A stretch of 64,000 bases of DNA from Laspinema olomoucense D3b (GCF_025370785.1 NZ_JAMXFA010000027.1:1-64000); one strand, 5' to 3'; positions 1-9,540 are shown, counted from the stretch's first letter. Notes: generated by a model from the sequence alone, not told the origin. Made by a program: numbers and translations.

Positions 1-54
1 CTCACCTTCATGCTCCAGGGCCTTGATCTAGAGATTCCCCCCAATAGCAGTTAA
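1..54 (+). CDS. C-terminal end of a gene entering from upstream (partial)
   Basis: An open frame runs from the first base of the window to a TAA at 52-54 and reads LTFMLQGLDLEIPPNSS. The composition looks like a real protein tail, but seventeen codons are too few to name a family. It could equally be a chance open frame. The next plausible gene starts at 338. Confidence 0.3.
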   Translation, partial: LTFMLQGLDLEIPPNSS

Positions 55-337
55 ATTTTCAAAATGAGAATTGCTGAGAAAATTGAGGCGGAAGAAACTA
101 TTCAGGGTTTATATCAAGTCAGGGACGGGAGTTTGAAGGCATGGGAAGCTCCGGCGGGTCTGTTTCTCGCCGTTAAAAATTATTGCAACTTCACCCTAGT
201 TATTGCGAGTAACTCTCAGGGGTGCTTCAACGAAGGAACTCGGCTCAAACCCCTCGGTTTATGCCAGAATAAAACAGGCGATCGCCTCATGGAGCATCCA
301 TGATCCTGAACTATCTACAAGATAGGGAGATTCTACC

Positions 338-1048
338 GTGCGACCGGACCTTAAAGAGTTGCCCATCCCCAAAATTGAACTCAAACGATTGACTGGTTTA
401 GATATTGAAGCGGTTAACCACTTTTCTATGCCGACCCTACTCAGTTTAGATCCCGGACCGGATTCCCCGAGTTTAATTCGGTATTTACCGTTTCTGTTCG
501 CCTTTGCAGTCGGCTTAACCTATCCCCTGGCGATCGCAAGTTTAAATCTCACCTTTCCTTTCGAGTGGTTGTTCCTGAGTACCCAATTGGTTGTGGGGTT
601 ATTTCTCACAAAGCTAGTCCAGTTTTTCTGGGTGAAAAAACACGTCGGCCAATCTCTCCCGGGATTGTTGCATGAAGTGGAGCGATTTAATGATATAATC
701 CGCGTCATTGATATCAACGATCGCCTCGAAGAAGTGGGAAATCCCGACGTTCATTTACGCGATCGGGAACAAGTTATAGAAGCCCTCCAATTAACCAAAG
801 AAGATTTAATTCGCGCCTTAAGAACCGAACGAATCCTCCGAAAACATAAAACTTTCATCGCTCGAAATCCTGAAATCTTTGCCAACAACTTGACGGCTTT
901 AGCTGCCTTGCAAGTCGCCGATAAAGCCAGCGAACATGGACGCCTGCTCAATGAAGCCTTGCAAATTGCTCTCAGTGCGAATGAGGAAATCGGCAAATTA
1001 TCCCCGAGACCCCCATCCCCTTCTTCTCAAAGTCCAGACTCCACCTAA
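338..1048 (+). CDS. Two-TM membrane protein of unknown function, tandem paralog 1
   Basis: This 236-residue protein starts at a GTG preceded by a purine-rich GGGAGA ribosome site. Two hydrophobic segments lie at about residues 49-69 and 76-98, after a short N-terminal region that begins with the R-x-DL-x-x-L pattern shared with its neighbour. The rest is a charged, probably helical cytoplasmic tail with the conserved blocks LEEVGNP, RALRTERILR, NPEIFANNL and KASE-x-GRLLNEALQIAL. The gene at 1181 is a tandem paralog with the same architecture and the same kind of GTG start. I do not recognise a named family. It is probably a cyanobacterial inner or thylakoid membrane protein; the function is unknown. 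Confidence 0.75.
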   Translation: MRPDLKELPIPKIELKRLTGLDIEAVNHFSMPTLLSLDPGPDSPSLIRYLPFLFAFAVGLTYPLAIASLNLTFPFEWLFLSTQLVVGLFLTKLVQFFWVKKHVGQSLPGLLHEVERFNDIIRVIDINDRLEEVGNPDVHLRDREQVIEALQLTKEDLIRALRTERILRKHKTFIARNPEIFANNLTALAALQVADKASEHGRLLNEALQIALSANEEIGKLSPRPPSPSSQSPDST

Positions 1049-1180
1049 AACCATCTGACATCCGCTAGGGAAACCCACTCCCTGAGTTTGTTAAGATAGC
1101 GACAAGTCCAAGGGTACTCGGAACTAATGGCCCTGACTGGGATGAAAAAGTGGCAATTCTATCCATAGGAGCATCAAACC

Positions 1181-1900
1181 GTGCGACGAGATTTACAAGG
1201 CTTAGAAATTAGCAAAGGAGAACTCCGACGCCTCAGCGGGGTGTCCGTAGAGGAGTTAATTCGACCTTCGACGATGGAAAATCCTAACAGAAGGTCAAAT
1301 TTTTTATATAAAGAGACGTTAGTCATTAGTTGTTTAACGATTATTTTATTTGTAGCCATATTAGCTCTGGGAGATTGGATTGCCTGGGAAATTAGAGGAG
1401 TTCCCATTGATTTAGCTTTTAATAATGCCCCATCCTGGCTTGTTTTGGGAACCCTAGCGAGTACCACCTGTCTCGTAGCTATCGCCACCCGGTTTATGTG
1501 GTTGAAAAATAACACCCGTAAGGGGGATTCTCTTCTGGGGCTTCTGGATGATGTCGAAAACTATAATGATTTAATAAAGGCGATCGAACTAAATGACTCC
1601 CTGGAAGATGTGGGAAATCCAGGAGTGCGACTGAGCAACCGAGATGATATCATTGATGCATTGAAACTCACCCGCCAGGATTTAATTCGCGCCTTAAGAA
1701 CGGAACGCATTTTAAGGGAAAATCGCAACTTTATAGAACGCAATCCCGAACTGTTTGCCAATAATTTAAACGCGATCGAAGCTTTGCAAGTTAGCGATAA
1801 AGCCAGTGAACGGGGACGATTGCTCAATGAAGCCTTGCAAATTGCCTTAAACACCCAAGGAGAACTCAGAAAACTGCAAGATAGACGGCATCATTATTAA
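1181..1900 (+). CDS. Two-TM membrane protein of unknown function, tandem paralog 2
   Basis: This 239-residue protein starts at GTG behind a clear AGGAG site. It matches the upstream gene (338-1048) from end to end: the same N-terminal motif, two membrane segments (about 47-69 and 85-107), and a highly conserved C-terminal tail (LEDVGNPGVRL, LTRQDLIRALRTERILR, NPELFANNL, KASERGRLLNEALQIAL). The membrane segments have diverged far more than the tail, so the tail is probably the functional part, for example a partner-binding helical domain. The two genes are separated by about 130 bp and may be cotranscribed. No function can be assigned. Confidence 0.75.
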   Translation: MRRDLQGLEISKGELRRLSGVSVEELIRPSTMENPNRRSNFLYKETLVISCLTIILFVAILALGDWIAWEIRGVPIDLAFNNAPSWLVLGTLASTTCLVAIATRFMWLKNNTRKGDSLLGLLDDVENYNDLIKAIELNDSLEDVGNPGVRLSNRDDIIDALKLTRQDLIRALRTERILRENRNFIERNPELFANNLNAIEALQVSDKASERGRLLNEALQIALNTQGELRKLQDRRHHY

Positions 1901-2083
1901 CAGTTTTTAAATACATATCCCAGAGACTCGCCATCTAAAACCCGTGGGTTTGGGGTGCTTTTGGGTCGATCGCGTTGGAGGGGCTCTCCTACTTTCTCCC
2001 CAAATTGCCTCCAGATGGAGTTGAATCGCGATCGCCAGTTCCCCGAAGATGAGAAAATGGGAACAACCGCGTCAAAAGTAACC

Positions 2084-3433
2084 ATGAACACTCAACCGAA
2101 AATTATCGTTCTCGATGACGATCCCACGGGTTCCCAAACCGTACATAGTTGCCTGTTGCTGACTCAGTGGGATGTGGAAACCTTGCGCCTGGGGTTGCGC
2201 GAGGAAGTCCCCATTTTCTTCGTTCTCACTAATACGCGATCGCTGACGCCTGATCAAGCCGATGCCACCACTCGCGTTGTCTGCCAGAACCTCAAACAAG
2301 CACTAGCGGCAGAAAATATCTCAGATTTCCTGGTTGTCAGTCGTTCCGACTCCACCCTACGGGGACATTATCCCATCGAAACCGATGCGATCGCCGAAGA
2401 ACTTGGTCCCTTTGACGCACATTTCCTCGTCCCCGCCTTTTTTGAAGGGGGACGCATTACCAAAAATAGTACCCATTATCTAATCATTGATGGGGTAGAA
2501 ACTCCGGTTCATGAAACCGAATTTGCTAAAGATTCCGTGTTTGGATATCAATATAGTTATCTTCCCGATTATGTGGCAGAAAAAACAAAAGGACGAATTC
2601 CCGCCACAGAAGTTGACTGTTTTTTACTTCCGGATTTGCGTTCACCAAACCAGACAAGTACAAACCCTTCTCTTCAAGAACGGTTAATGCAATTATCGGG
2701 TAACCGTTGTTGTGCCGTGGATGCAGAAAATCAAGGGGATTTGGACTCTTTTGCTACTGAGGCGATCGCCGCAGCGAGTCAAGGGAAACGCTTCCTATTT
2801 CGGAGTGCAGCCAGTCTTCTCACTTCCCTGGCGAATCTAGGACCCCAACCTGTTCCGGCGATCGAGATGGGTCAATTTGTGCGAGAAGCAAAACCCGGTG
2901 CAATTATTGTCGGTTCTCACGTCAAAAAAACCACCCAACAATTAGAACGGTTACTCTTAGAAACCTCCGTAACCGGCATTGAAATTGATGTTTCTCATTT
3001 ACTTGAAGACTCACCCACCCAACGGGAAAAATTATTACAAACCATTCTGGATAAAGTCCAGCAAGCGCACCAAGCAGGAAACACTCCCGTAGTTTATACC
3101 AGTCGCCAAGAACTTGCTTTTCCCGATGTTCAAACCCGCTTAGAATTTGGCGTCGCCGTTTCTGCCTTGTTAATGGATGTCGTGCGCGGTTTGCCCAAAG
3201 ATATCGGATTTTTAATTAGCAAGGGAGGAATTACCTCCAATGATGTTTTAAGTACGGGATTAGCCTTAACTAGCGCCCGTCTCCTCGGTCAAATTATTGC
3301 CGGTTGTTCGATGGTTCAAACTCCGGAAAATCATCCTCTATTTCCGAATTTGCCCGTAGTTTTATTTCCGGGTAATGTGGGGGATGCCGATGGATTGGTG
3401 ACGGTTTATCAGCGACTCACTCATGCTTCTTAG
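2084..3433 (+). CDS. Four-carbon acid sugar kinase family protein (DUF1537/OtnK-like)
   Basis: The protein opens with PKIIVLDDDPTGSQTV, the hallmark N-terminus of the four-carbon acid sugar kinase family (N-terminal DUF1537 domain). It ends with the nucleotide-binding domain typical of the family, including ISKGGITSNDVL and FPGNVGDADGLV. Characterised members phosphorylate sugar acids such as erythronate, threonate or 3-oxo-tetronate with ATP; the substrate here cannot be read from sequence. The frame is open back to 1955, but homology begins only at the LDDDPTG block, so I choose the ATG at 2084 (449 residues); ATG 2057 is an alternative. No aldolase or isomerase partner sits next to it, which is unlike the catabolic operons of proteobacteria. 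Confidence 0.85.
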   Translation: MNTQPKIIVLDDDPTGSQTVHSCLLLTQWDVETLRLGLREEVPIFFVLTNTRSLTPDQADATTRVVCQNLKQALAAENISDFLVVSRSDSTLRGHYPIETDAIAEELGPFDAHFLVPAFFEGGRITKNSTHYLIIDGVETPVHETEFAKDSVFGYQYSYLPDYVAEKTKGRIPATEVDCFLLPDLRSPNQTSTNPSLQERLMQLSGNRCCAVDAENQGDLDSFATEAIAAASQGKRFLFRSAASLLTSLANLGPQPVPAIEMGQFVREAKPGAIIVGSHVKKTTQQLERLLLETSVTGIEIDVSHLLEDSPTQREKLLQTILDKVQQAHQAGNTPVVYTSRQELAFPDVQTRLEFGVAVSALLMDVVRGLPKDIGFLISKGGITSNDVLSTGLALTSARLLGQIIAGCSMVQTPENHPLFPNLPVVLFPGNVGDADGLVTVYQRLTHAS

Positions 3434-3536
3434 CGGGAAATAACGATAAAAGTTCCCAGACTAATAACTGCCGGGGAGTGAAATTCCCGGCAATTAATGC
3501 TATGAATTTTTTCCCCTCTGCTACTTTTTCATCCCT

Positions 3537-5306
3537 ATGAATCGAATTAAGGCAATTTCTACAACTCCATCAGGACAACAAGCTGCTTCTCTCTATCAAC
3601 AAGCACAAAGGCATCTCCAGGAAGGGAATTCCCACCAAGCTAGATCACTTTTTCAGGAAAGCATCAAACTCCAGCCGGATTTTGCCCTCAGCTACCAAGG
3701 GTTAGGACAAATTTGGCGATCGCAAGGCAAACTGTCATCTTCTCTGCGATGCTATCTGAAAGTCCTAGAACTCCAACCCGATTTAATTTCAGCAGATTTT
3801 TTCCTGGATTTAGGCAGTGAATTTGCTGAAAATAACCAGATAAATGAAGCAATAATATGTTATAATCAAGCCTTAAAAATTACACCAAACCATCCAAAAT
3901 CTTACTTAAATCTGGGTGTGATGTGGCGAAAAAAAGGGGAGTTAGACAAAGCCGTGGCCTTATATCAAAAAGCCATTACTTTGGAGCCGCACTTACATTT
4001 AGCCTATTTTAACCTAGGCAATATTTTTTTGGAACAAGAACTGCTAAATGATGCAATTATTGCATATCTCCAGACATTAATGATTCACCCTTATTTTGAA
4101 TCGGCTTATCGTAATTTAGGACAAGCCTTAATTCGTCTAGAGCGAATAGACGAGGCTTTTTGCTGCGCAATTCATATTATAACAGACTCGCTTTTAAAAT
4201 ATTTTATACCCTCTATTTCCCATGAGGATATTTCCTCTAAATTTACCACTTACCGCCATAGTAAATATATAGAAATAAATCTCAAAAGCTCAGTCAAGCT
4301 CTTGCCACCCAAAAACCCTGATAGCAGCCTTCATTCCTCTTTTAATTGGCAGGTTTATCACAATCCCGAAACCTTCGTCACCTGGATTCCTTCCGGACGC
4401 GCTTGGGGGGATTCCTACTCCACTGCGGCGATTAACTCCCAGGGTCGCTTCATCGACGAACTCTGTCAAGGCAGCGCCTCAACCCTCGCCATTTCCCAAA
4501 AATTACCCCCAGCCACTCCCCTAGAGGGAACCACCGCCTTTTTATCCGTTCGAGGAGGCAACACTTACTATCATTGGATGGCGGATTTATTGCCCCGATT
4601 AAAGTTATTACAGTTAGCCGATATTAAATTACCAGAAATCGATTATTTTGTCGTCAATAGTCGTCATTTGCCATTCCAGCGAGAAACCTTGGATTTACTC
4701 GGAATTCCGATTCACAAAATTATCGAAAATTCTCACTTTCCCCATATCCAAACCCCACACTTAGTCGTTCCATCCTTACCAGGAGACGTAGGATTAATGT
4801 CTCCCTGGACTTGTCAGTTTCTGCGAGAATCCTTTTTAGACAAAGCAGTAGCCCAGGGACTACAGACCCCAGAGCGCATCTATATCAGTCGTCGCCATGC
4901 CAGTTATCGCCGCATCCTTAATGAAGAAGAAACGATCGCCCGGTTATCCCCCTACGGTTTCGTTCCCATTGTCCTAGAATCCCTCTCATTTCTGGAACAA
5001 GTCGCCTTATTTGCCAATGCTAAAGCCATTATCGCCCCTCATGGAGCGGGATTAACCAATACCCTCTTTTGTAAGCCGGGAACTCAACTCATAGAAATTT
5101 TCTCCCCAGATATGGTGTCCGTCAACTATTGGTTGGTCAGTAATATTATCGGCTTAGGCTATTCTTATTTAATCGGAGAAAGCTTAGAAGAGTATAAAAC
5201 TCACACATCAATCCCAAGACGGTATTACAATCATCCCCTCTATGAAGATATTGTGGTCAATCTCGATTCCTTGGTACATATCATGCACTTTTCAGGAATG
5301 ATTTAG
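3537..5306 (+). CDS. TPR repeat protein with GT61-type glycosyltransferase domain
   Basis: The 589-residue protein has two parts. Residues about 15-200 hold four to five TPR repeats (for example YLNLGVMWRKKGELDKAVALYQKAI). Residues about 270-560 resemble glycosyltransferase family 61 (DUF563): a Y-x-HW-x-x-D motif (NTYYHWMADLLPRLKLL), ERIYISRR, and the C-terminal block IIAPHGAGLTN with FCKPGTQLIEIF. Such proteins probably add sugars to polysaccharides or proteins; TPR fusions are common in cyanobacteria. The middle section (residues 205-260) is AT-rich and poorly conserved in appearance. It is a single-gene unit, with a small inverted repeat upstream (about 3470-3495) that may terminate the preceding gene. 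Confidence 0.85.
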   Translation: MNRIKAISTTPSGQQAASLYQQAQRHLQEGNSHQARSLFQESIKLQPDFALSYQGLGQIWRSQGKLSSSLRCYLKVLELQPDLISADFFLDLGSEFAENNQINEAIICYNQALKITPNHPKSYLNLGVMWRKKGELDKAVALYQKAITLEPHLHLAYFNLGNIFLEQELLNDAIIAYLQTLMIHPYFESAYRNLGQALIRLERIDEAFCCAIHIITDSLLKYFIPSISHEDISSKFTTYRHSKYIEINLKSSVKLLPPKNPDSSLHSSFNWQVYHNPETFVTWIPSGRAWGDSYSTAAINSQGRFIDELCQGSASTLAISQKLPPATPLEGTTAFLSVRGGNTYYHWMADLLPRLKLLQLADIKLPEIDYFVVNSRHLPFQRETLDLLGIPIHKIIENSHFPHIQTPHLVVPSLPGDVGLMSPWTCQFLRESFLDKAVAQGLQTPERIYISRRHASYRRILNEEETIARLSPYGFVPIVLESLSFLEQVALFANAKAIIAPHGAGLTNTLFCKPGTQLIEIFSPDMVSVNYWLVSNIIGLGYSYLIGESLEEYKTHTSIPRRYYNHPLYEDIVVNLDSLVHIMHFSGMI

Positions 5307-5492
5307 AACTTCCACCCAAGCGACTGCCACAGGACCCATTGCTTAGGGTGACCCCAATCCGTGGCGATCGCTCACAAAAGAAAGCCAACCCCGAACCCAA
5401 ACCACACCCATTAAGTCCCGTTAAATATGTTAAAATCCATGCGGATCGAAAGTACAATCCCATTCACGGGATGGCAATAGGCAATATTTGGC

Positions 5493-6452
5493 ATGAGTTC
5501 TGATACGTCACTCTCTTCTATCGAATCAACCGAATCCACCGAATCCACCGTTTCCGAGGGGGATATTTCCGCCAACGCGGACCAGTCCATCCTGTCTGAA
5601 CAGGTAGAATCCAAAGAAACCCCTGCCGAATCCACCGTTTCCGAACAGGTAGAACCGAAAGGGACAGAAAGTACAGAAAGTGCAGCGATTTCTGAGTACA
5701 AGGCGATCGCCCCCAATGCACAAGTTAGATTTAAAACCCAAGAGGACGGCACCCTGTTACTCCTATTGCCCAACGAAAGTAGCAGTAACGACGCCAATAC
5801 CACAACCCATGCGACTTGGACCGAAATTTTGCAACAAATTCGGCATCGGCTGAATGCAGGAGGGCGCTTTTGGCAACCAGACACCTCGGTGCATTTAATC
5901 GCCCAGGACCGCTTATTAGATGGCAGACAACTTCAGGCGATCGCCGAAGCACTAGGCGAATCTAAACTAAGACTCGAACGGATCGAAACCTCTCGCCGTC
6001 AAACCGCCGTTGCCGCCGTCACCGCCGGATACTCCGTCGAACAACGCACCACCGTTACCCCCTTTAATCCCAACCCCGTCGCCACCGTTCAAGCCCTCGC
6101 CGACCCCCTGTATCTGGAAACCACCTTGCGATCGGGCGTTGAAATTCGTCATCCCGGTAACGTCATCCTCGTCGGCGATGTCAACCCCGGCGGATCCATC
6201 ATTGCTGATGGCGATATTCTGGTTTGGGGACGCTTGCGTGGACTCGCGCAAGCCGGTGCCAACGGTAACGAGCAATGTATCGTCATGGCACTCCAAATGG
6301 AACCCACCCAAATTCGGATCGCCGACTGGGTAGCGCGATCGCCCGAACCCCTCCCGGAATTTTATCCCGAAGTCGCCTACGTCTCTCCCGAAGGAATCCG
6401 AATAGCCAAAGCTGCTGATTTTTCTAAAGCCCAGTTGGAACTAAAATCCTAA
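5493..6452 (+). CDS. minC: Septum site-determining protein MinC
   Basis: MinC inhibits FtsZ polymerisation and, with MinD, keeps division at midcell. The C-terminal half carries the right-handed beta-helix MinC domain, with RSGVEIRHPGNVILVGDVN, GSIIADGDILVWGRLRGLA and GANGNEQCIVMAL. An N-terminal domain (about residues 75-165) precedes it. Residues 1-70 are an unusual Ser/Thr/Glu-rich extension with STEST repeats, partly coded by a 9-bp tandem repeat near 5524-5550. It is the first gene of a minC-minD-minE set. The ATG at 5493 is the first available start. Confidence 0.93.
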   Translation: MSSDTSLSSIESTESTESTVSEGDISANADQSILSEQVESKETPAESTVSEQVEPKGTESTESAAISEYKAIAPNAQVRFKTQEDGTLLLLLPNESSSNDANTTTHATWTEILQQIRHRLNAGGRFWQPDTSVHLIAQDRLLDGRQLQAIAEALGESKLRLERIETSRRQTAVAAVTAGYSVEQRTTVTPFNPNPVATVQALADPLYLETTLRSGVEIRHPGNVILVGDVNPGGSIIADGDILVWGRLRGLAQAGANGNEQCIVMALQMEPTQIRIADWVARSPEPLPEFYPEVAYVSPEGIRIAKAADFSKAQLELKS

Positions 6453-6624
6453 AGAGATCGCATTCCAATCAACCAAGGGTTGCGCGATCGTGCTAAATTA
6501 AATCGGCTCGTTCGATCGTGAAAGCCTTCCAAAAGGTCCGTCGCTTTGCCTCTCTTCTTTAACCCGGAGAGTCAGACACACCAACCGATCCAATAGCAGT
6601 TAGTTGTAGAGTCGTCTTCATTAC

Positions 6625-7422
6625 ATGAGTCGCATTATAGTCATCACGTCCGGTAAAGGGGGAGTGGGCAAAACCACCACCACCGCGAATCTAGGTATGG
6701 CTCTCGCAAAACGGGGCCGCAATGTTGCTGTAGTGGATGCCGATTTCGGCCTGCGAAATTTAGACTTGCTTCTGGGATTGGAAAACCGGATCGTCTACAC
6801 TGCCGTCGAGGTCCTCTCCGGTCAATGTCGGTTAGAGCAGGCATTAGTCAAAGATAAACGGCAGCCCAAACTCTCATTGTTACCTGCCGCCCAAAACCGC
6901 ATGAAAGATGTAGTCACCGCCGATCAAATGAAGCAAATCGTCGCTCAATTAGTCGGAAAGTATGACTACATTGTGATCGACTCTCCCGCTGGGATTGAGA
7001 TGGGCTTTCAAAATGCGATCGCCGCCGCCACCGAAGCCATCATCGTCACCACCCCCGAAATCGCCGCCGTTCGAGACGCCGACCGCGTTGTAGGCTTGCT
7101 CGAAGCCAATGGGGTCAAAAAAATTAACCTCATTGTCAACCGCATCAAACCCGCAATGGTCGAAGCTAATGATATGATGTCCGTCGAGGACGTTCAGGAA
7201 ATTCTCGCCGTTAACCTCCTCGGCGTCATTCCCGACGATGAACGAGTCATTGTTTCCACCAATCGCGGCGAACCCTTAGTATTAGCTGATCACCCCTCCG
7301 TAGCTGGAGTTGCCTTCGACAACATTGCTCGTCGCTTAGAAGGTGAAAAGGTTGAGTTTCTCGATATGCGCGTTCCTCAAGAGAACTTTTTTAGTCGTCT
7401 GCGGAAACGTTTTTTCGGGTAA
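6625..7422 (+). CDS. minD: Septum site-determining ATPase MinD
   Basis: MinD is the membrane-cycling ATPase that recruits MinC and is released by MinE. The 265-residue protein has the deviant Walker A motif SGKGGVGKTT near its N-terminus, the VVDADFGLRNLD switch block, VIDSPAGIE (Walker B region), and a C-terminal amphipathic membrane-targeting helix ending FFSRLRKRFFG. Length and motifs match the family throughout. It lies 172 bp after minC and 33 bp before minE, consistent with one operon. Confidence 0.97.
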   Translation: MSRIIVITSGKGGVGKTTTTANLGMALAKRGRNVAVVDADFGLRNLDLLLGLENRIVYTAVEVLSGQCRLEQALVKDKRQPKLSLLPAAQNRMKDVVTADQMKQIVAQLVGKYDYIVIDSPAGIEMGFQNAIAAATEAIIVTTPEIAAVRDADRVVGLLEANGVKKINLIVNRIKPAMVEANDMMSVEDVQEILAVNLLGVIPDDERVIVSTNRGEPLVLADHPSVAGVAFDNIARRLEGEKVEFLDMRVPQENFFSRLRKRFFG

Positions 7423-7455
7423 GATAATGTCAGGCTCTACCACACCCCAAGCACC

Positions 7456-7851
7456 ATGATTAGCGAACTTATCGAAAGACTTTTCCCTCGAACTGGCGAC
7501 GAAAATAGTCGTGAGGAAGTCAAGCGTCGTCTGAAACTGGTGCTGGCTCACGATCGCGCTGACCTCGACCCCGATACCGTAGAAGCCATGCGCAAAGAAA
7601 TACTCCAGGTAGTCTCTCGCTACGTCGAACTCGACCTCGAAGGGTTGGATATTTCTCTGGAAAACAACCAGCGTGCCACAGCCTTAATTGCTAATCTCCC
7701 CATCCGCCGAGTCAAAGAGGAAAATCCATCCCTCTCCTTTACCCCACCCCTTCCATCTCCTGAATCTCTTCTATCTCCCGAACCCCCCCCATCCCCCAAA
7801 TCTCCCGAATCTCCCGAATCTCCCGAATCTCCCGAATCTCCCCCATCCTAA
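7456..7851 (+). CDS. minE: Cell division topological specificity factor MinE, with repeat-coded tail
   Basis: MinE stimulates MinD ATP hydrolysis and drives Min patterning. The first ~95 residues match MinE: an N-terminal membrane-binding segment ([12 protein letters not shown]), the MinD-contact helix [16 protein letters not shown], and the dimerisation domain with [13 protein letters not shown] and [13 protein letters not shown]. Residues about 97-131 are an extra Pro/Ser/Glu tail encoded by imperfect to perfect 9-bp repeats (SPE units, best at 7801-7840). Typical cyanobacterial MinE ends where this tail begins. Confidence 0.93.
   Translation: MISELIERLFPRTGDENSREEVKRRLKLVLAHDRADLDPDTVEAMRKEILQVVSRYVELDLEGLDISLENNQRATALIANLPIRRVKEENPSLSFTPPLPSPESLLSPEPPPSPKSPESPESPESPESPPS
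7801..7840 (+). repeat. 9-bp in-frame tandem repeat at the 3' end of minE
   Basis: The unit TCTCCCGAA is repeated about four and a half times and adds Ser-Pro-Glu triplets to the MinE C-terminus. Because the unit is a multiple of three, copy-number change alters tail length without shifting the frame. Confidence 0.8.
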
Positions 7852-8297
7852 TCCAACCCTCTCCCCCCTAATTCAGCGTGGCGATCGCCTCCGCCTCCCC
7901 GTTGGCCTCCTTCTAGAGACCTGCTTTTTTTTAATCCCTACCCCCATCATTCATTATTCTCTATCTCTTTCCCATCCCCTTAGCTTCTGATGACAGTCTT
8001 TACCCACACCGTCTCATCCCAAATGCGGTTTATATAGCCCCTCTTCCAGCAGTCTGACAATACAATGCACCAAGGGCAAGCATCTTGCTCCCTATCAGCC
8101 CAAGGGTCTAATTCCTGTAAGACTCCCTCTATCGGTTTGTTTTAACATCCTCCCCAAAAGCCCATTTAGTCTCCGACTCGGGATGTAACCCCATTTTATT
8201 TCAGCCTCACCCCTCCCTTGAGCGTATAATATCCCCTCCGCTGGACTCATAAATCACCCAGGTATAGGCAGTCTAAATCATTCCCAGAATTAATCCC

Positions 8298-8344
8298 TAG
8301 GAGCATCTTGCTCCCTGATAACCGTAGGGAGCAAGATACTCCTA
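8298..8344. repeat. 19-bp-arm stem-loop containing CATCTTGCTCCC
   Basis: Arms 8298-8316 and 8326-8344 are complementary with one mismatch around a 9-nt loop. The arm sequence (AGCATCTTGCTCCCT) recurs as a single copy near 8083-8100, and a short variant of the same motif (GGATCTTGCTCCC) occurs near 31606, so this is a dispersed family. It is not followed by a T-run and so is not an obvious terminator. Confidence 0.7.
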
Positions 8345-8509
8345 CAAACAAAAGAATTGTCCACTTCCTCTCTACCCCCTATATTTAGAGCTAAAACTCA
8401 ATCAAAATTCGCCTCATACCCAATCCAATTGCCAAAAGTCAGTTTTCTCTTGTAGTGCGCGGCGGCAGCCTACCCTTCACCGAAGCCGCAGGCCCCTCTA
8501 CCTCAGTGG

Positions 8510-8544
8510 ACCCCCACCCTTGAGGCTGTGGGTTTTTATAGACC
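8510..8544 (-). repeat. Degenerate copy of the palindromic repeat family
   Basis: The stretch CCACCCTTGAGG followed by GGGTTTTTATAGAC matches the outer end of the palindromic element at 19641-19841. The adjoining inner part (8460-8509) is only loosely similar. This looks like a decayed copy. Confidence 0.55.
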
Positions 8545-9119
8545 TTTAAAAACCAGATTCCGTATCAGTTCTATTTAATTGAGAGTCTCATCGCCAATCT
8601 ACCTACCAAAAGGTTTTACAAAATGGCCACAGCATAGGTGGGCCTTGTTTATCTAACCCCTTCTTTTTCCTTTACGGTCATCCTATTTAATTCCGAGAAA
8701 ATTACTCAAACAAATCCCTAAATAGTCCCCTTTTTATTTCTCGTATTCCCCGGATTTTTTCAGCATTCCGTGAAGACTGTACATCACCCTTTTGATGAAA
8801 ATAGAGGGACATTAAACTACCGCCAGGGCGACTCAGAGAGGCCCGGTCACCTCCTTTTATAAAGTTTTGATGTTGGTATTATATTTTTTCTGTAAAGTTA
8901 CGACCAAAAAACCCGGACAGGCGACTCCGTGTTTTTTCGGAAATATGAAGAAACGTAAATTTTTCCAGACCTATTTTTTTTTTCCATTAAAAGGAAACTC
9001 CCTCAGAGCCTTCTCACTGTAGGGTTTGAACTGAAATCCCTCAAGAGGGGACAGTTTGAGTTAGGATCAATATGGGAAACAATCCATCCCCGCTTTAATT
9101 CTCAATCTCAATCCACCAA

Positions 9120-9540
9120 GGGTGTGTCAACAGGTATCCCAGGTTTCTGTGAGTTGCCACACATACTATCTGATGCTTCCACTTTTACTATCTACCTGGC
9201 TCCTGATGGGTTTGGGGGTAGATGAACCCAACATCAAACTCTGCTGGTCCAATTGGCATCAACCCCAACTGGATCACCCGTCATCTTCTCATCAGTACAT
9301 CGAAGAACCCATTTCGTCCCACTATCGCGGCAGTGCTAGGGATCGCGATTAACTTGCCTGTTTTACCGCATTTCGGTCTTGTTCCGTCGAGTATCACCCT
9401 CAAAAATCCGCCCGGTTAACCCCTTTTCCCAGCGGCCACATCCCTAACACTGGAGGCTTAGAATCGGGTTACCCTGACATTAGCGCCAATGATAACTTGA
9501 CCAACCCAGCTAACCTGTCTCCCTTGTTAAATTTTCAGTA
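9120..9540 (+). pseudogene. Possible remnant of a secreted protein gene
   Basis: Protein-like fragments appear successively in different frames: STFTIYLAPDGFGG, then NSAGPIGINPNWITRHLLIS, then IPNTGGLESGYPDISANDN. Each ends at a stop or frame break. This pattern suggests a frameshifted, decayed gene directly upstream of the PEP-CTERM gene, possibly a relative of it. It could also be non-coding DNA that happens to look coding. Confidence 0.3.

Noticed and set aside
64..303. 79-codon open frame
   Set aside because: No ribosome site, no recognisable motif, composition unlike neighbours, and it ends just before the well-supported gene at 338.
7688..7990. Pro/Leu-rich open frame overlapping minE
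   Set aside because: It is a shifted-frame reading of minE and its 9-bp repeat.
8907..8939. Rho-independent terminator
   Set aside because: The stem has a mismatch and only four GC pairs, and no gene ends upstream within several hundred bases on either strand.
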